A stretch of 61,217 nucleotides of DNA from Companilactobacillus paralimentarius DSM 13238 = JCM 10415. GTDB taxonomy: Bacteria > Bacillota > Bacilli > Lactobacillales > Lactobacillaceae. The DNA is taken from positions 1-61,217 of the forward strand of contig NZ_AZES01000014.1 in NCBI RefSeq assembly GCF_001434985.1, read 5' to 3'. Numbering within the stretch: position 1 is the first letter of the stretch; the number at the start of each line of letters is the position of its first letter. The translations under genes and the position numbers were made by a program. Under the pieces are notes generated by a model. It had not been told where the DNA came from. It was given only the letters and a program-made list of their open reading frames with translations, and did no database searches. Below, piece after piece: positions 6,802 to 15,828 of the stretch.

Positions 6802-9424
6802 ATGCATATATTCAGAAAATTCATCTTAAATAAGAATTTTTTTGTCATATTATTGGCAATATTATTTTTGGAAACCCTGTGTATAACTGTTTTTGAAACA
6901 AAGGATGTACAGGCAGCTACGGAAAATGATCTACAGCAATTGTTAAATCAAAATGCTGCTAATTTAATGAACAATGAAATTCTTGCACAAACTGATGACT
7001 TGATACCCACAGCAGCAACAATTACATATAGTGGCGTCAATGGTACGGCTAATTGGGACATTGACAGTACAGGAAAATTAACGGTTCATTCGGGGCAATT
7101 AGCTTATGGTGTGGGCAATTGGAAGAATTATGCTAGTTCAATAAAAAGTGTTTATGTAGAAGAGGGGGGTAAAAGTAAATAGTGACTTTGTTACATCAAA
7201 TGGTAATAATGGAGTTTTTTCAGATTTAGAAAATGTTACGACAATTGATGTAACCAATTTAGATGTATCAGCAGCTAGGACATTGGGATACATGTTTAGT
7301 GGTGATAAAAAATTAACAGAAATAATTGGTCTTGAAACTTGGAGAACACCCAAAGTTAATTGGCTCAGTAGTATGTTTTACGATAATAATTCTTTAAAAA
7401 GCTTGGATTTGTCGAACTTTGATACTAGTCAAGTAAATAGCTTTTCTAGTATGTTTATGAATTGTCGTTCGTTAGAGTATCTTAATATATCGGGGTTCGA
7501 TACTTCTAAAGCTGACAGTTTAAATCTTCTTTTTCTGGGGGTTCCTGGTGAACTAATTGGATTAAAAGGTTTGGATACATCCAATATAACTTCTATGAGG
7601 TCAACATTTCAGAACGTAAATTTCATTAAAAATAATCCTGATGATATCAAGGATTGGGATGTTTCTAAGGTTACGGATATGTCAGGCTTGTTTGATGGAA
7701 GTAAGTTTAATGAGTTGGATTTAAGCAAATGGAATATAGGTAAGGTTACAGACATGTCCTCAATGTTTAATGGTGATAGTAACGTTTCACAAGTTAAAGG
7801 AATTAAAGCATGGGATACTTCGGGTGTAGAAAATATGTCTTCAATGTTTGCAGGGGTAACCGATAGTGATCTTTCGGTGGTAAATGATTGGAATGTCTCA
7901 AATGTCACTTCAATGTACTCAATGTTCGGCAATTGTTCTAATTTGGCAGAATTAGATTTGTCCAATTGGAGTACTCCGAAGTTAAACAATGTGAAGAGTA
8001 TGTTTAACAATGATAAATTACTCAACGAAGATACGTTGAAAGGATATGAAACTTTAGTTACTGATAAAACTTTGTATATGGGTTCTATGTTTTCAGGAAC
8101 AGGATTCAAAACGATTGATTTATCACAGTATGATACTTCCAATGTGAAAGACTTAAGCAGCGTATTTATGGGAACTACTAAATTGCAAAAGATAATTGGT
8201 ACGTTTGACACTAGTTCGGTGGTTGATATGACATCATTATTCAGTGGCTCGGCTATTACTGACTTTGATGGTTTAAATATTGTTGATTGGGATACCTCAA
8301 AAGTTGAGAACATGAACCGTATGTTCCTAGGAACATCGATATCGAATTTTGATTTCTTGAAGGATTGGAATACTTCGTCCCTGACTGATTTAAATTCGAC
8401 ATTTTCAAGAAATACTAAGGCTAAGACGATACCGTTGGTCAATTGGGATGTGTCTAAAGTTAAGAGCTTTTATTCGACCTTTTATGGTTCTAGTGCGTTG
8501 GAGAGTTTGCCCATTGAAAACTGGAATGTTACTAGTGCGACAACAATGTATGGGATGTTTTGGAATGCATCTTCTTTGAAAAAATTAGATTTCTCTAAAT
8601 GGAATACTCCTAATGTGAAAAATTTTTATGCAATGTTGAATAGTACCTCTGGTCTAGAAACAGTCGATCTCTCAGGATTGGATACCACTAATGCAACTGA
8701 TATGAATTATTTCTTTGGCGCAGAAAGTAATCTGTGGAAGATTACGCTTGGTTCTAAATCAGTTATGAAAAATCTTCAAGGGCAACCAAATACGACTGGA
8801 GTTCAATTTCCAAGTCCGGTTGTAGGTAAAGAAATTAATGATTCATCAACTTCTGAATCTTATAGTGCAATTAGTGATAAATGGCAAGAGGTTGATTACG
8901 AAAGTGGAGGTTCTGATCATCAACCAGTGGGAAATCTCTTTTCAGCACAAGAAATTGTTGATCAATTTTCCAACATAGGTAATCCAGTTACTACTTATGT
9001 TTGGCAGCAACATCCAATGATTAATATCAAAATGCAAGTACCAGATATTGATTTTGGTACGATCAATAATGCACCGCAGATCTTTCATCGAAAAGATAAA
9101 AATTTTGCTATAACGATTAATAACAACAATTATCCATCCGATAAAGTTGTTTCAAAAATCATGGTTTCTTTATCTGAACCTTTAATCACGTCAGATGGTC
9201 GAAATACTTTGGAGAATGCCTTAGTTTATCATGAAGAAGGAAAGGATCAGCAAATTCTATCAGATACTCCAATCACGGTTTATGAAAAAGAAATTCCCGA
9301 TGGTATTAGTTCCATTAATTGGGATGATGAAAATGGCATTTTGTTAGATATGAGCAATCAAGGTTTTGTTAAGAGTGATAGTTACTCAACCACTTTAAAT
9401 TGGACTATGATTAACAGTTTATAA
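6802..9424 (+). pseudogene. BspA-like repeat surface protein, frameshifted
   Basis: The first part (6802-7182) has a signal peptide (positive start, hydrophobic 17-35, likely cut after VQA at about residue 38) and then stops at TAG. The next frame is open from about 7168 to 9424 and continues the same protein. Removing one G from the G6 run at 7164-7169 joins both into one 873-residue frame. The body is well over a dozen repeats of about 25 residues with the pattern WDTSKVxxMxxMF, the DUF285/BspA-like repeat found in adhesins and surface proteins. The C-terminal 200 residues end in a motif (LNWTMINSL) resembling the distal WxL-type wall-binding motif; there is no LPxTG. The start is the ATG at 6802 with AAGGTGG upstream. 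It may be a true pseudogene, a phase-variable gene, or a sequencing error. If translation can start internally, 7283-9424 (713 residues) would lack an export signal. Confidence 0.85.
7164..7169 (+). repeat. G6 tract at the frameshift point
   Basis: Six consecutive G residues lie at the exact point where the BspA-like frame breaks. Five G would give the continuous reading EEGVKVNSD. Short homopolymers are both slippage sites and common sequencing-error sites. Confidence 0.85.
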
Positions 9425-9434
9425 GTCGTTACTT

Positions 9435-9524
9435 TTGACTAGTTTTTCGAGTTTTAGTATATTATTTGAATGACTCGAATTATCGGTATATGATAGTTGA
9501 AATAGTTTATAAGACTGTTAGAAT
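9435..9524 (+). promoter_or_regulatory. two candidate mecA promoters
   Basis: TTGACT (9435-9440), a 17-bp spacer and TATATT (9458-9463) make a good sigma-A promoter. A second candidate is TTGAAA (9497-9502), 16 bp, TAGAAT (9519-9524). Both point towards mecA. Confidence 0.55.
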
Positions 9525-9550
9525 GTAGATACAGAATTGAGGTGACTATG

Positions 9551-10222
9551 ATGGAGATGGATCGACTTAATGAGAATACAATCAGAGTCATTCTTAGTAC
9601 GGAAGATTTACAAGAACGTGGTGTAACTGTTTTAGATTTGTTAGGTAACAAAAAACAAATCGAATCGTTCTTTTACAGTATTTTGGATGAGGTTGATAAG
9701 GATCATGTCTTTACGAATAACGAACCAGTTACTTTCCAAATAATGCCAAACAAAGCAGGTTTGGAGTTGTTGATTAGTAAGAGTGATGATTCTGAAGATA
9801 CGGATTCATTGCCATTAAATGGGCTACAAGGTTCAGTCGTTAATAATAATGATGATACTAACGAGGCAAAGATGGGTACTGAGGAATATGATAGTGATAC
9901 AGCACCATATTTGAATGACCCGGATACACCTACGAAGACGATTATTGTTGAATTTAAAGACTTTGAGGACTATGTCCAATTGGCTGATTTATTACACTTA
10001 GAAAGTGGAATTTCAAATCTTTGGGAATATGACAATAAATATTACTTGCAATTGATTCTATTCACAGATGAGATGCATGAAATGACTTATAGTGATGTTT
10101 TAGCTTTACTTAGCGAGTATAGCTTTAAAACAAAAGTCACAGCGGCTGTCTTATCAGAGTATGGTAAGGAAATTATGTCCAAAACAGCGTTGGAACTTAC
10201 TAGATATTATTTTGATAAATAA
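9551..10222 (+). CDS. mecA: MecA adaptor protein for ClpC
   Basis: This 223-residue adaptor delivers substrates to the ClpC unfoldase. The N-terminal substrate-binding domain starts MEMDRLNENTIRV and reads on as ERGVTVLDLLGN with FFYSILDEVD. An acidic linker (about residues 80-130) leads to the C-terminal ClpC-binding domain (IVEFKDFEDYVQLA, YYLQLILF). I set the start at the ATG at 9551, 6 bp after GAGGTG and matching relatives; two other in-frame codons lie 3 and 9 bp upstream. In Bacillus MecA targets ComK; lactobacilli mostly lack ComK, so the targets here are uncertain. Neighbouring coiA and yjbH-like genes reproduce the Bacillus order. Confidence 0.95.
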   Translation: MEMDRLNENTIRVILSTEDLQERGVTVLDLLGNKKQIESFFYSILDEVDKDHVFTNNEPVTFQIMPNKAGLELLISKSDDSEDTDSLPLNGLQGSVVNNNDDTNEAKMGTEEYDSDTAPYLNDPDTPTKTIIVEFKDFEDYVQLADLLHLESGISNLWEYDNKYYLQLILFTDEMHEMTYSDVLALLSEYSFKTKVTAAVLSEYGKEIMSKTALELTRYYFDK

Positions 10223-10224
10223 AA

Positions 10225-10252
10225 CCAACTCAATCAGAGTTGGCTTTTTTTT
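10225..10252 (+). terminator. mecA terminator
   Basis: A perfect 7-bp stem (CCAACTC / GAGTTGG) with a five-base loop is followed by C and eight T residues, just after the mecA stop codon. Confidence 0.92.
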
Positions 10253-10279
10253 GCGTAATTTTAATTAGAGGTGATAGAA

Positions 10280-11131
10280 GTGTACGCTGCTTTAAATGAG
10301 TCCGGCCTACTAGTTGATGCGCTAAAAGCAAAGAAAGAGGATAGCTATTATTGTTGTTATTGTAAACAAAAAGTTAAATTGATCACTACACAATCACGGA
10401 TTTACTTTCGACACAAGAATAAATGTAACAATGAAATAAATGAACGACTGATTCATCGAAAAGGTAAAAAGATATTGATGAATGAATTGAGCAAATTGAA
10501 TTTGCAATCCTTGAAGAGTGAAGTTTATTTGTCAAAAATTAAACAACGACCAGATATTCTAGTTAATGGAAATTTTGCAGTTGAGTATCAGTGTGCACAG
10601 ATTAATGTTGATATTCTAACTAAAAGGGTCAACGGATATCGTACTGTAGGCATAAAGAATATTTGGATTTTGGGTGGTCACTATTTGAAGGCTAAGTTAG
10701 GACGTGAACATTTAAAATTTATTACTTACAATAAAATTTGGCGATTTTATCTGTTAACTTTAGATTCACGACAAGGAGTAATGAAACTTTTTTATAATAT
10801 TGAATTCATCGGTCCTTTTAATAAATTAATTTATCAAGTGAAAGTTTTTCCAAGAACAAAATTTTACAAATTATTTATATTTCGACCGGAAATGACTCAA
10901 AAATCGAGAATATATTCCAATAAGCACTGGTTAAAGAAAATTCGAAAAAAGAATGATTTAGTTTCACAAAAGTTTAAATTAGACTTTTATAATGCACATA
11001 GAATAACTGTGGAAGAGTATCTTAAAAAGGGTAGATTTGAGGCTGAATATCCTATTTTTGCCAATCCGGCTTGGCAAAGACATTGTGGTCAAATATCCAG
11101 GCGATTGCGACAGCCATTGTTAAAAAAATAG
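10280..11131 (+). CDS. coiA: CoiA-like competence protein
   Basis: This 283-residue protein matches CoiA, needed for recombination of incoming DNA during transformation in streptococci. An N-terminal zinc-ribbon-like segment (YYCCYCKQKV, then FRHK and CNNE) precedes a restriction-endonuclease-like core with the PD-(D/E)xK-type pattern RPDILVNGNFAVEYQC. The C-terminal third is basic and poorly conserved. I place the start at the GTG at 10280, 6 bp after AGAGGTG; an in-frame GTG at 10271 lies inside that site. Its stop codon is the first base of the terminator hairpin of the convergent gene. Other competence genes (comFA, comFC, cinA, recA) are in the window, but natural competence cannot be claimed from this. 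Confidence 0.85.
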   Translation: MYAALNESGLLVDALKAKKEDSYYCCYCKQKVKLITTQSRIYFRHKNKCNNEINERLIHRKGKKILMNELSKLNLQSLKSEVYLSKIKQRPDILVNGNFAVEYQCAQINVDILTKRVNGYRTVGIKNIWILGGHYLKAKLGREHLKFITYNKIWRFYLLTLDSRQGVMKLFYNIEFIGPFNKLIYQVKVFPRTKFYKLFIFRPEMTQKSRIYSNKHWLKKIRKKNDLVSQKFKLDFYNAHRITVEEYLKKGRFEAEYPIFANPAWQRHCGQISRRLRQPLLKK

Positions 11132-11168
11132 CTACTAGAAACCCAATTATTAGGATCTCTAGTAGCTA
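11122..11168 (-). terminator. terminator of the yjbH-like gene
   Basis: A perfect 11-bp stem (TAGCTACTAGA / TCTAGTAGCTA) is followed on the minus strand by seven T residues. The hairpin begins at the coiA stop codon, so it may also stop coiA transcripts, though the plus side has no good T-run. Confidence 0.88.
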
Positions 11169-11183
11169 TATTCGTTTGTAGAG

Positions 11184-11837
11184 CTATTTTCTAAATCTAT
11201 CTAAACTGATAACTGTTCCAGATGAAGAAACGTTACTGGCAACGTCTTGTGGAAGTTCTCGTTCCAACATGATATTAATGTTATTAGTGATATTTTCCTG
11301 AGAAGTAGATTCTCCGAAATTATTGATCATCACACCCGGTTTTTCATCGTCATCACAATCAAAGATTACAGCTGTTGGAGCCTTTTGAATATGCATTTCC
11401 ATTGATAGTTGTTGATCACGTTTTAGACCTTGACTGACACATTGACTTTCTTTGTCAGTCATAATGGATTTGTAATCAAGCCCACTATTGTTAATTACAC
11501 GTCTGATAGTGTTATCATCAAAGGGATTATTCAAAATATTTACTTGTTCTTGAAGATTCATTAAAAAGTTACGTGCTTTTTTGTTACCCTGACAGGATGC
11601 TGCTTTGTATAGTTTTGCAGCTTCAATTACATCTTGAGATGCACAGGTACGTTCCTTAATGTCGGTAATCTTGAAACCTTTTAATTGAACATAATCGTTA
11701 ATTGTTGCCATATTATAGTTCGTCACAAAATGATATTGTGTATCAATATCGTGTTTTCTAGTGAAGTCAATAATTGCTTGTTCCACTTTTAAACAATACG
11801 AACATAATGGATTAATATATAAAAATACTTCCCACAT
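11184..11837 (-). CDS. YjbH-like adaptor of Spx degradation (DsbA-like fold)
   Basis: This 217-residue thioredoxin-fold protein of the DsbA/FrnE group has an N-terminal CSYC pair (C12, C15) after YINPL and a helical insertion. In Bacillus and Staphylococcus, YjbH binds Spx and presents it to ClpXP. The gene order mecA-coiA-yjbH near spx supports that identity over a general dithiol isomerase. The start is the ATG at 11837, preceded by GGAGGG; an in-frame ATG at 11852 overlaps that ribosome site. It is cytoplasmic, with no signal peptide. Additional cysteines (C69, C82, C134, C162 by approximate count) could bind zinc, as suggested for YjbH. Confidence 0.82.
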   Translation of the reverse strand: MWEVFLYINPLCSYCLKVEQAIIDFTRKHDIDTQYHFVTNYNMATINDYVQLKGFKITDIKERTCASQDVIEAAKLYKAASCQGNKKARNFLMNLQEQVNILNNPFDDNTIRRVINNSGLDYKSIMTDKESQCVSQGLKRDQQLSMEMHIQKAPTAVIFDCDDDEKPGVMINNFGESTSQENITNNINIMLERELPQDVASNVSSSGTVISLDRFRK

Positions 11838-11981
11838 TATGTTTCCCTCCATCTCTATTGCAATGTCATTCTACCAACATTTTTAAAAAAGGTAAAATTT
11901 TAAACTCAAAGATTGGTAATATTTATATTTAGATGAATCTTTTACAAAACTACGATATATTTATATTAAAGCGAGGTTATT

Positions 11982-12638
11982 ATGTCAGAAATCAAATGGA
12001 ATGAATTTTTGATACCTTATTCACAGGCAGTTGATGAGTTAAAAATTAAATTTAGAAACCTACGAAAAGAGTTTCTTGAAAAGAATGAACATTCACCCAT
12101 TGAATTTGTGACGGGACGTGTTAAAACGGTTGATAGCATTAAGGAAAAGATGCGTCGCCGATTTATTTCTAAGGAATTATTGGAACAAGATATGCAAGAT
12201 ATTGCAGGAATAAGAATTCAGTGTCAATTTGTAGAAGATATTTATGAAGTGGCTAAATTATTACATATTCGTGAAGATATGCGAGTTATTGAGGAACGTG
12301 ATTACATTGCTAACAGTAAGCCAAGTGGTTATCGTTCATATCACGTAGTAATTGAATATCCAATTCAAACGTCTAATGGACAGATAAACATCCTTGCCGA
12401 GATCCAAATTAGAACTTTAGCAATGAACTTCTGGTCAACAATTGAGCATTCGTTAAATTATAAATACAAAGGTGATTTTCCTGAAGAGATCAATGAACGA
12501 TTGAAACGAGCCGCTGAAGCTTCCTTCATGTTGGATGAAGAGATGTCCAAAATACGAGAAGAAATTCAAGATGCTCAGCAATACTTTACAGATCGAAAAC
12601 GGGATTTAAATGGCCCAACGGAGCAGGATAAAAAATGA
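11982..12638 (+). CDS. relQ: small GTP pyrophosphokinase (RelQ/YjbM type)
   Basis: This 218-residue small alarmone synthetase makes (p)ppGpp from ATP and GDP/GTP. It carries only the RelA/SpoT synthetase domain: KxKMRRRF, DIAGIRIQC, SGYRSYHVVIEY and EIQIRTLAMNFW with the following EHSLNYKYK. There is no hydrolase or TGS domain. In Bacillus and Enterococcus this form is a tetramer and is controlled by transcription. It leads a tight cluster: its stop overlaps the NAD kinase start by 4 bp. A GAGG site (11973-11976) precedes the ATG. The upstream 140 bp is divergent from the yjbH-like gene and holds AT-rich -10-like sequences only. Confidence 0.93.
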   Translation: MSEIKWNEFLIPYSQAVDELKIKFRNLRKEFLEKNEHSPIEFVTGRVKTVDSIKEKMRRRFISKELLEQDMQDIAGIRIQCQFVEDIYEVAKLLHIREDMRVIEERDYIANSKPSGYRSYHVVIEYPIQTSNGQINILAEIQIRTLAMNFWSTIEHSLNYKYKGDFPEEINERLKRAAEASFMLDEEMSKIREEIQDAQQYFTDRKRDLNGPTEQDKK

Positions 12639-13447
12639 AATTATGGATTAATAATAATAATAAAGAACAATCAGTTCAAGCAGCAAATAAATTACGTAGC
12701 AAGTTGTTAAATGCTGGTTTGATTTTGGATCGTCGTAATCCGCAATTAGTTATTAGTGTGGGGGGCGATGGAACACTTTTAAGTACCTTTCATGCTTATG
12801 CAGCACATTTGGATAGTGTGAGATTCTTAGCTTTACATACTGGTCATTTGGGCTTTTATTCTGATTGGACGGATACAGAGATTGATGAATTAGCTAAGCG
12901 AATTATTGAATGCCAAGATAATATTCCTTCAACCAGTTATCCGGTTTTGGATATTGTTGTTGAAAATAAAGAAGGTTCACTCTTTCATGGAATAGCAATC
13001 AATGAAACTGTTGTCAGACGTTTGTCCTCTTTAACTATGAAGACGCGGGTTGACTTAGATAAAGAATTCTTTGAGAGTTTTCGTGGGGATGGACTTTGTT
13101 TTTCAACACCAACGGGATCGACTGCTTATTCTAAGTCAGTTGGTGGTGCTTTAATTCATCCTAAAATTAGTGTCTTTCAAATGATTGAAATTGCTTCGAT
13201 TAACAACCGTGTTTATCGGACAATTTCTTCACCAATCATTATTCCTCACAATCAACAAGTTGACCTTTATCCACAGACAGCTGATGATTACGTTATTAGT
13301 TGTGATGGAATTACTACAAAGCTCAAAAATGTTAAGAAGATTACAATTAAACTTAATTATCAACGAGCCCAATTTGCCCAATATCGTCATAGACACTTCT
13401 GGACTAGAGTAGAAACAGCCTTCTTAGCGCAAAATGAAAAAAAATAA
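12635..13447 (+). CDS. nadK: NAD kinase
   Basis: This 270-residue kinase phosphorylates NAD to NADP. The GGDGT motif is at residues 43-47 within VISVGGDGTLLST, followed by the Bacillus-type LHTGHLGFYSDW, the NE motif (INETVVRR) and the TPTGSTAYSKS loop. Length fits the Firmicute PpnK group. It overlaps relQ by 4 bp and rluD by 14 bp, so the three are translationally coupled. The relQ-nadK-rluD-mgtE order is widely conserved in Firmicutes. No unusual residue is seen. Confidence 0.96.
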   Translation: MKLWINNNNKEQSVQAANKLRSKLLNAGLILDRRNPQLVISVGGDGTLLSTFHAYAAHLDSVRFLALHTGHLGFYSDWTDTEIDELAKRIIECQDNIPSTSYPVLDIVVENKEGSLFHGIAINETVVRRLSSLTMKTRVDLDKEFFESFRGDGLCFSTPTGSTAYSKSVGGALIHPKISVFQMIEIASINNRVYRTISSPIIIPHNQQVDLYPQTADDYVISCDGITTKLKNVKKITIKLNYQRAQFAQYRHRHFWTRVETAFLAQNEKK

Positions 13448-14354
13448 TCGTTTCCTAAAATTTATAGTCAATTCTCATGATAAAAAAACTATCCGTAAGT
13501 TTCTCGTGCAACATAAATTTTCCTCTAGTCAATTGCACAATATGAAAAATAAAGGCGGACGTATTTTTGTCAATCACAAACAACGACATTTCAATTTTCA
13601 ATTACATGATGGGGATGAGATGTTGATTGTTCTTAATGCTGAGGAACCGTCTGATTTGATTAAACCAATGACAGGATCAGTAGATGTGCTCTTTGAGGAT
13701 GACTATTTATTAGTTGTCAACAAGCCACCAGGGATAGCTAGTTTACCTGCTAAAGCTCGTGATAGTAAAACCATGGCTAATTTAGTTAAGGGGTATTTAA
13801 TTTCTAAAAAAGAGAATAGTACGATTCATTTAGTTACTCGATTGGACCGTGATACTTCAGGCCTAATGGTCTTTGCTAAGACATCCTATGCTCATTCATT
13901 GCTAGATCAAATTCTTCATACAGAAGATTTCCAAAAATTTTATTTAGCAATGATTTATGGTCATATTCAACCAGCTAATGGATTAATTGATTTGCCTATT
14001 GGTATTGATCCAGATGCCTTTTATAAGAGAACGATTGATCATCAAACAGGTAAGAAGTCACAGACTGTTTATAAAACGGTGGAGAATTACAGCAATGGCA
14101 GCTTGTTGGAACTTAAATTGCTAACGGGTCGAACTCATCAAATACGAGTTCATTTGTCAGCTAGTGGTCATCCTATTATTGGTGATGATATGTATAGCCA
14201 AAAGATTGATCCTAGAATTCGTCGCCAGGCGTTACACTGTTATAATTTACAAATAGTTCATCCAGTAACAAAGGAGTTATTAAATTTAAAGGCGCCTTTA
14301 CCTCAGGATATGGTAATCTTAAAGGGTGTATTAAGGGGTGAGGGAAATGGATGA
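13434..14354 (+). CDS. RluD-family 23S rRNA pseudouridine synthase
   Basis: This 306-residue enzyme isomerises uridine in RNA. It has an S4-like N-terminal region (residues 15-60, LHNMKNKGGRIFVNH) and the RluA-family catalytic motif RLDRDTSG (about residues 136-143, catalytic Asp in RLD). KLLTGRTHQIRVHL and GDDMY follow. It corresponds to the Bacillus YjbO/RluD position next to nadK. Exact target sites cannot be assigned from sequence; RluD-type proteins act on helix 69 of 23S rRNA. Its end overlaps the mgtE start by 8 bp. Confidence 0.93.
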   Translation: MKKNNRFLKFIVNSHDKKTIRKFLVQHKFSSSQLHNMKNKGGRIFVNHKQRHFNFQLHDGDEMLIVLNAEEPSDLIKPMTGSVDVLFEDDYLLVVNKPPGIASLPAKARDSKTMANLVKGYLISKKENSTIHLVTRLDRDTSGLMVFAKTSYAHSLLDQILHTEDFQKFYLAMIYGHIQPANGLIDLPIGIDPDAFYKRTIDHQTGKKSQTVYKTVENYSNGSLLELKLLTGRTHQIRVHLSASGHPIIGDDMYSQKIDPRIRRQALHCYNLQIVHPVTKELLNLKAPLPQDMVILKGVLRGEGNG

Positions 14355-15720
14355 AAATGAAAAAAGACTGCAAGAAAAATTTGAACAGTTAAAACGGTAC
14401 CTCGATAGTGATGACAAGAAGAGATTTAGAAAAACCTATCTTGATATGCATTTTTACGATCAAAGTACGTTCTATCTCACTTTAAACAAAGAAGAACGAA
14501 TTACGCTTTATTCCATCTTGGAACCGGATGAAATGGGTGATATGTTCGATACCATTGAAGATGATAATCCAGCAATTCCTGAATTATTGAAGGAAATGGA
14601 TTTGGATTATGCTTCGAAGATGTTGAATGACATGTATGATGATAACGCCGCTGATGTTTTGGAACATTTAGACAAAGTTGATGTTGATCGTTTCTTGGAA
14701 CAAATGCCTCGAAATGATGCTAATAATCTAAGAGGATTGTTACATTACGATACTGAAACAGCTGGTGGTATTATGACCACTGACTATGTTCAATTCCATG
14801 AAGAAGAGACGGCTTCTGTAGCTATTAAAGCTTTGAAACAATTTGCAGAAACTGCAGAAACAATTTATTATCTGTATATTTTAGATAGTCACAATGATTT
14901 AGTTGGAGTAATGTCGTTACGTGATTTAATTATGTTAGATGATGATGCTACTTTAGGCGATCACATGAATAGTGACGTTATAACGGTGAATGTAGATGCT
15001 GAGCAAGCTGAAGTAGCTCAAGTCTTTAGAGATTATGAGTTCTTAGCTGTTCCAGTAGTCGATCATTCAAATAAAATGGTTGGTATCGTTACGGTTGATG
15101 ATGTTATTGAAGTTATTGATGATGAAGCTCAACAAGACTATTCTGGTTTGGCCGGTGTTAGTATGGATGAGGCCAACAATGATGGCCCGTTTAAGGCAGC
15201 CTCAAAACGTTTGCCTTGGTTGATAACACTGTTATTGTTAAGTATGATTACGGCAACTTTAATTAATCACTATGAGAATCTTTTGGCTGAAGCTAGTATT
15301 TTAGCGGTCTTTATTTCAACTATTACAGGTACGGCTGGTAACGCGGGTACACAGAGTTTGGCCGTGGCTGTTAGGCGTTTAGCAGTTGAAGAAATTAATC
15401 GTCATGAATTTTTGAAATTGATAGGCAAAGAATTGATCACTGGTTTTGTAACCGGACTAGTTACAGGTGTTTCAGTCTTCCTATTAGTTGGTATTTGGAA
15501 ACATAACTTTGTTTTAGGTATGGTTATTGGCTTAGCAATGTGTGCCGCTATAACGGTAGCTAACTTAGCTGGAAGTTTAATTCCAATGTTAATGTCTAGC
15601 TTTGGATTTGATCCAGCTGTAGCGAGTGGACCATTTATTTCAACATTAAGTGATTTGACCAGTGTTTTGATTTACTTCAGCATCGCTGGTGTATTTATGC
15701 AATATTTCGTTAAGGTTTGA
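14347..15720 (+). CDS. mgtE: MgtE magnesium transporter
   Basis: This 457-residue Mg2+ channel/transporter has the canonical architecture: a cytoplasmic N domain (about 1-125), a CBS pair (about 130-255, GVMSLRDLI and GIVTVDDVIEVI), a connecting helix, and five membrane helices (about 280-457) with the signature TGTAGNAGTQS. The N and CBS domains sense cytoplasmic Mg2+ and close the pore in the family. I use the ATG at 14347 with AAGGGGTGAGGG upstream; a GTG at 14338 lies inside that sequence. It ends the relQ-nadK-rluD cluster. No M-box Mg2+ riboswitch is visible, and none would fit since it overlaps rluD. Confidence 0.95.
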   Translation: MDENEKRLQEKFEQLKRYLDSDDKKRFRKTYLDMHFYDQSTFYLTLNKEERITLYSILEPDEMGDMFDTIEDDNPAIPELLKEMDLDYASKMLNDMYDDNAADVLEHLDKVDVDRFLEQMPRNDANNLRGLLHYDTETAGGIMTTDYVQFHEEETASVAIKALKQFAETAETIYYLYILDSHNDLVGVMSLRDLIMLDDDATLGDHMNSDVITVNVDAEQAEVAQVFRDYEFLAVPVVDHSNKMVGIVTVDDVIEVIDDEAQQDYSGLAGVSMDEANNDGPFKAASKRLPWLITLLLLSMITATLINHYENLLAEASILAVFISTITGTAGNAGTQSLAVAVRRLAVEEINRHEFLKLIGKELITGFVTGLVTGVSVFLLVGIWKHNFVLGMVIGLAMCAAITVANLAGSLIPMLMSSFGFDPAVASGPFISTLSDLTSVLIYFSIAGVFMQYFVKV

Positions 15721-15777
15721 AAAATCGAACACAGAAATTTGGTCTGTGCAATTCGTTTCTGTCAAAAAATAAGTATT

Positions 15778-15826
15778 AAAAAAGCTCAGTATAACGACCA
15801 TCAGGGTTGTTACACTGGGCTTTTTT
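15778..15826. terminator. bidirectional terminator between mgtE and cutC
   Basis: An imperfect stem of about 18 bp (AAAAGCTCAGTATAACGACC against GGGTTGTTACACTGGGCTTTT) is flanked by A-rich and T-rich runs, so it can work on both strands between these convergent genes. A weaker dyad, CACAGA / TCTGTG, lies at 15730-15748. Confidence 0.9.
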
Positions 15827-15828
15827 AG

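Noticed and set aside
7609-8442. 277-codon open frame on the minus strand inside the BspA-like gene
   Set aside because: It mirrors the repeats of the plus-strand gene and has no ribosome site or family resemblance; regular repeats often leave the antisense frame open.
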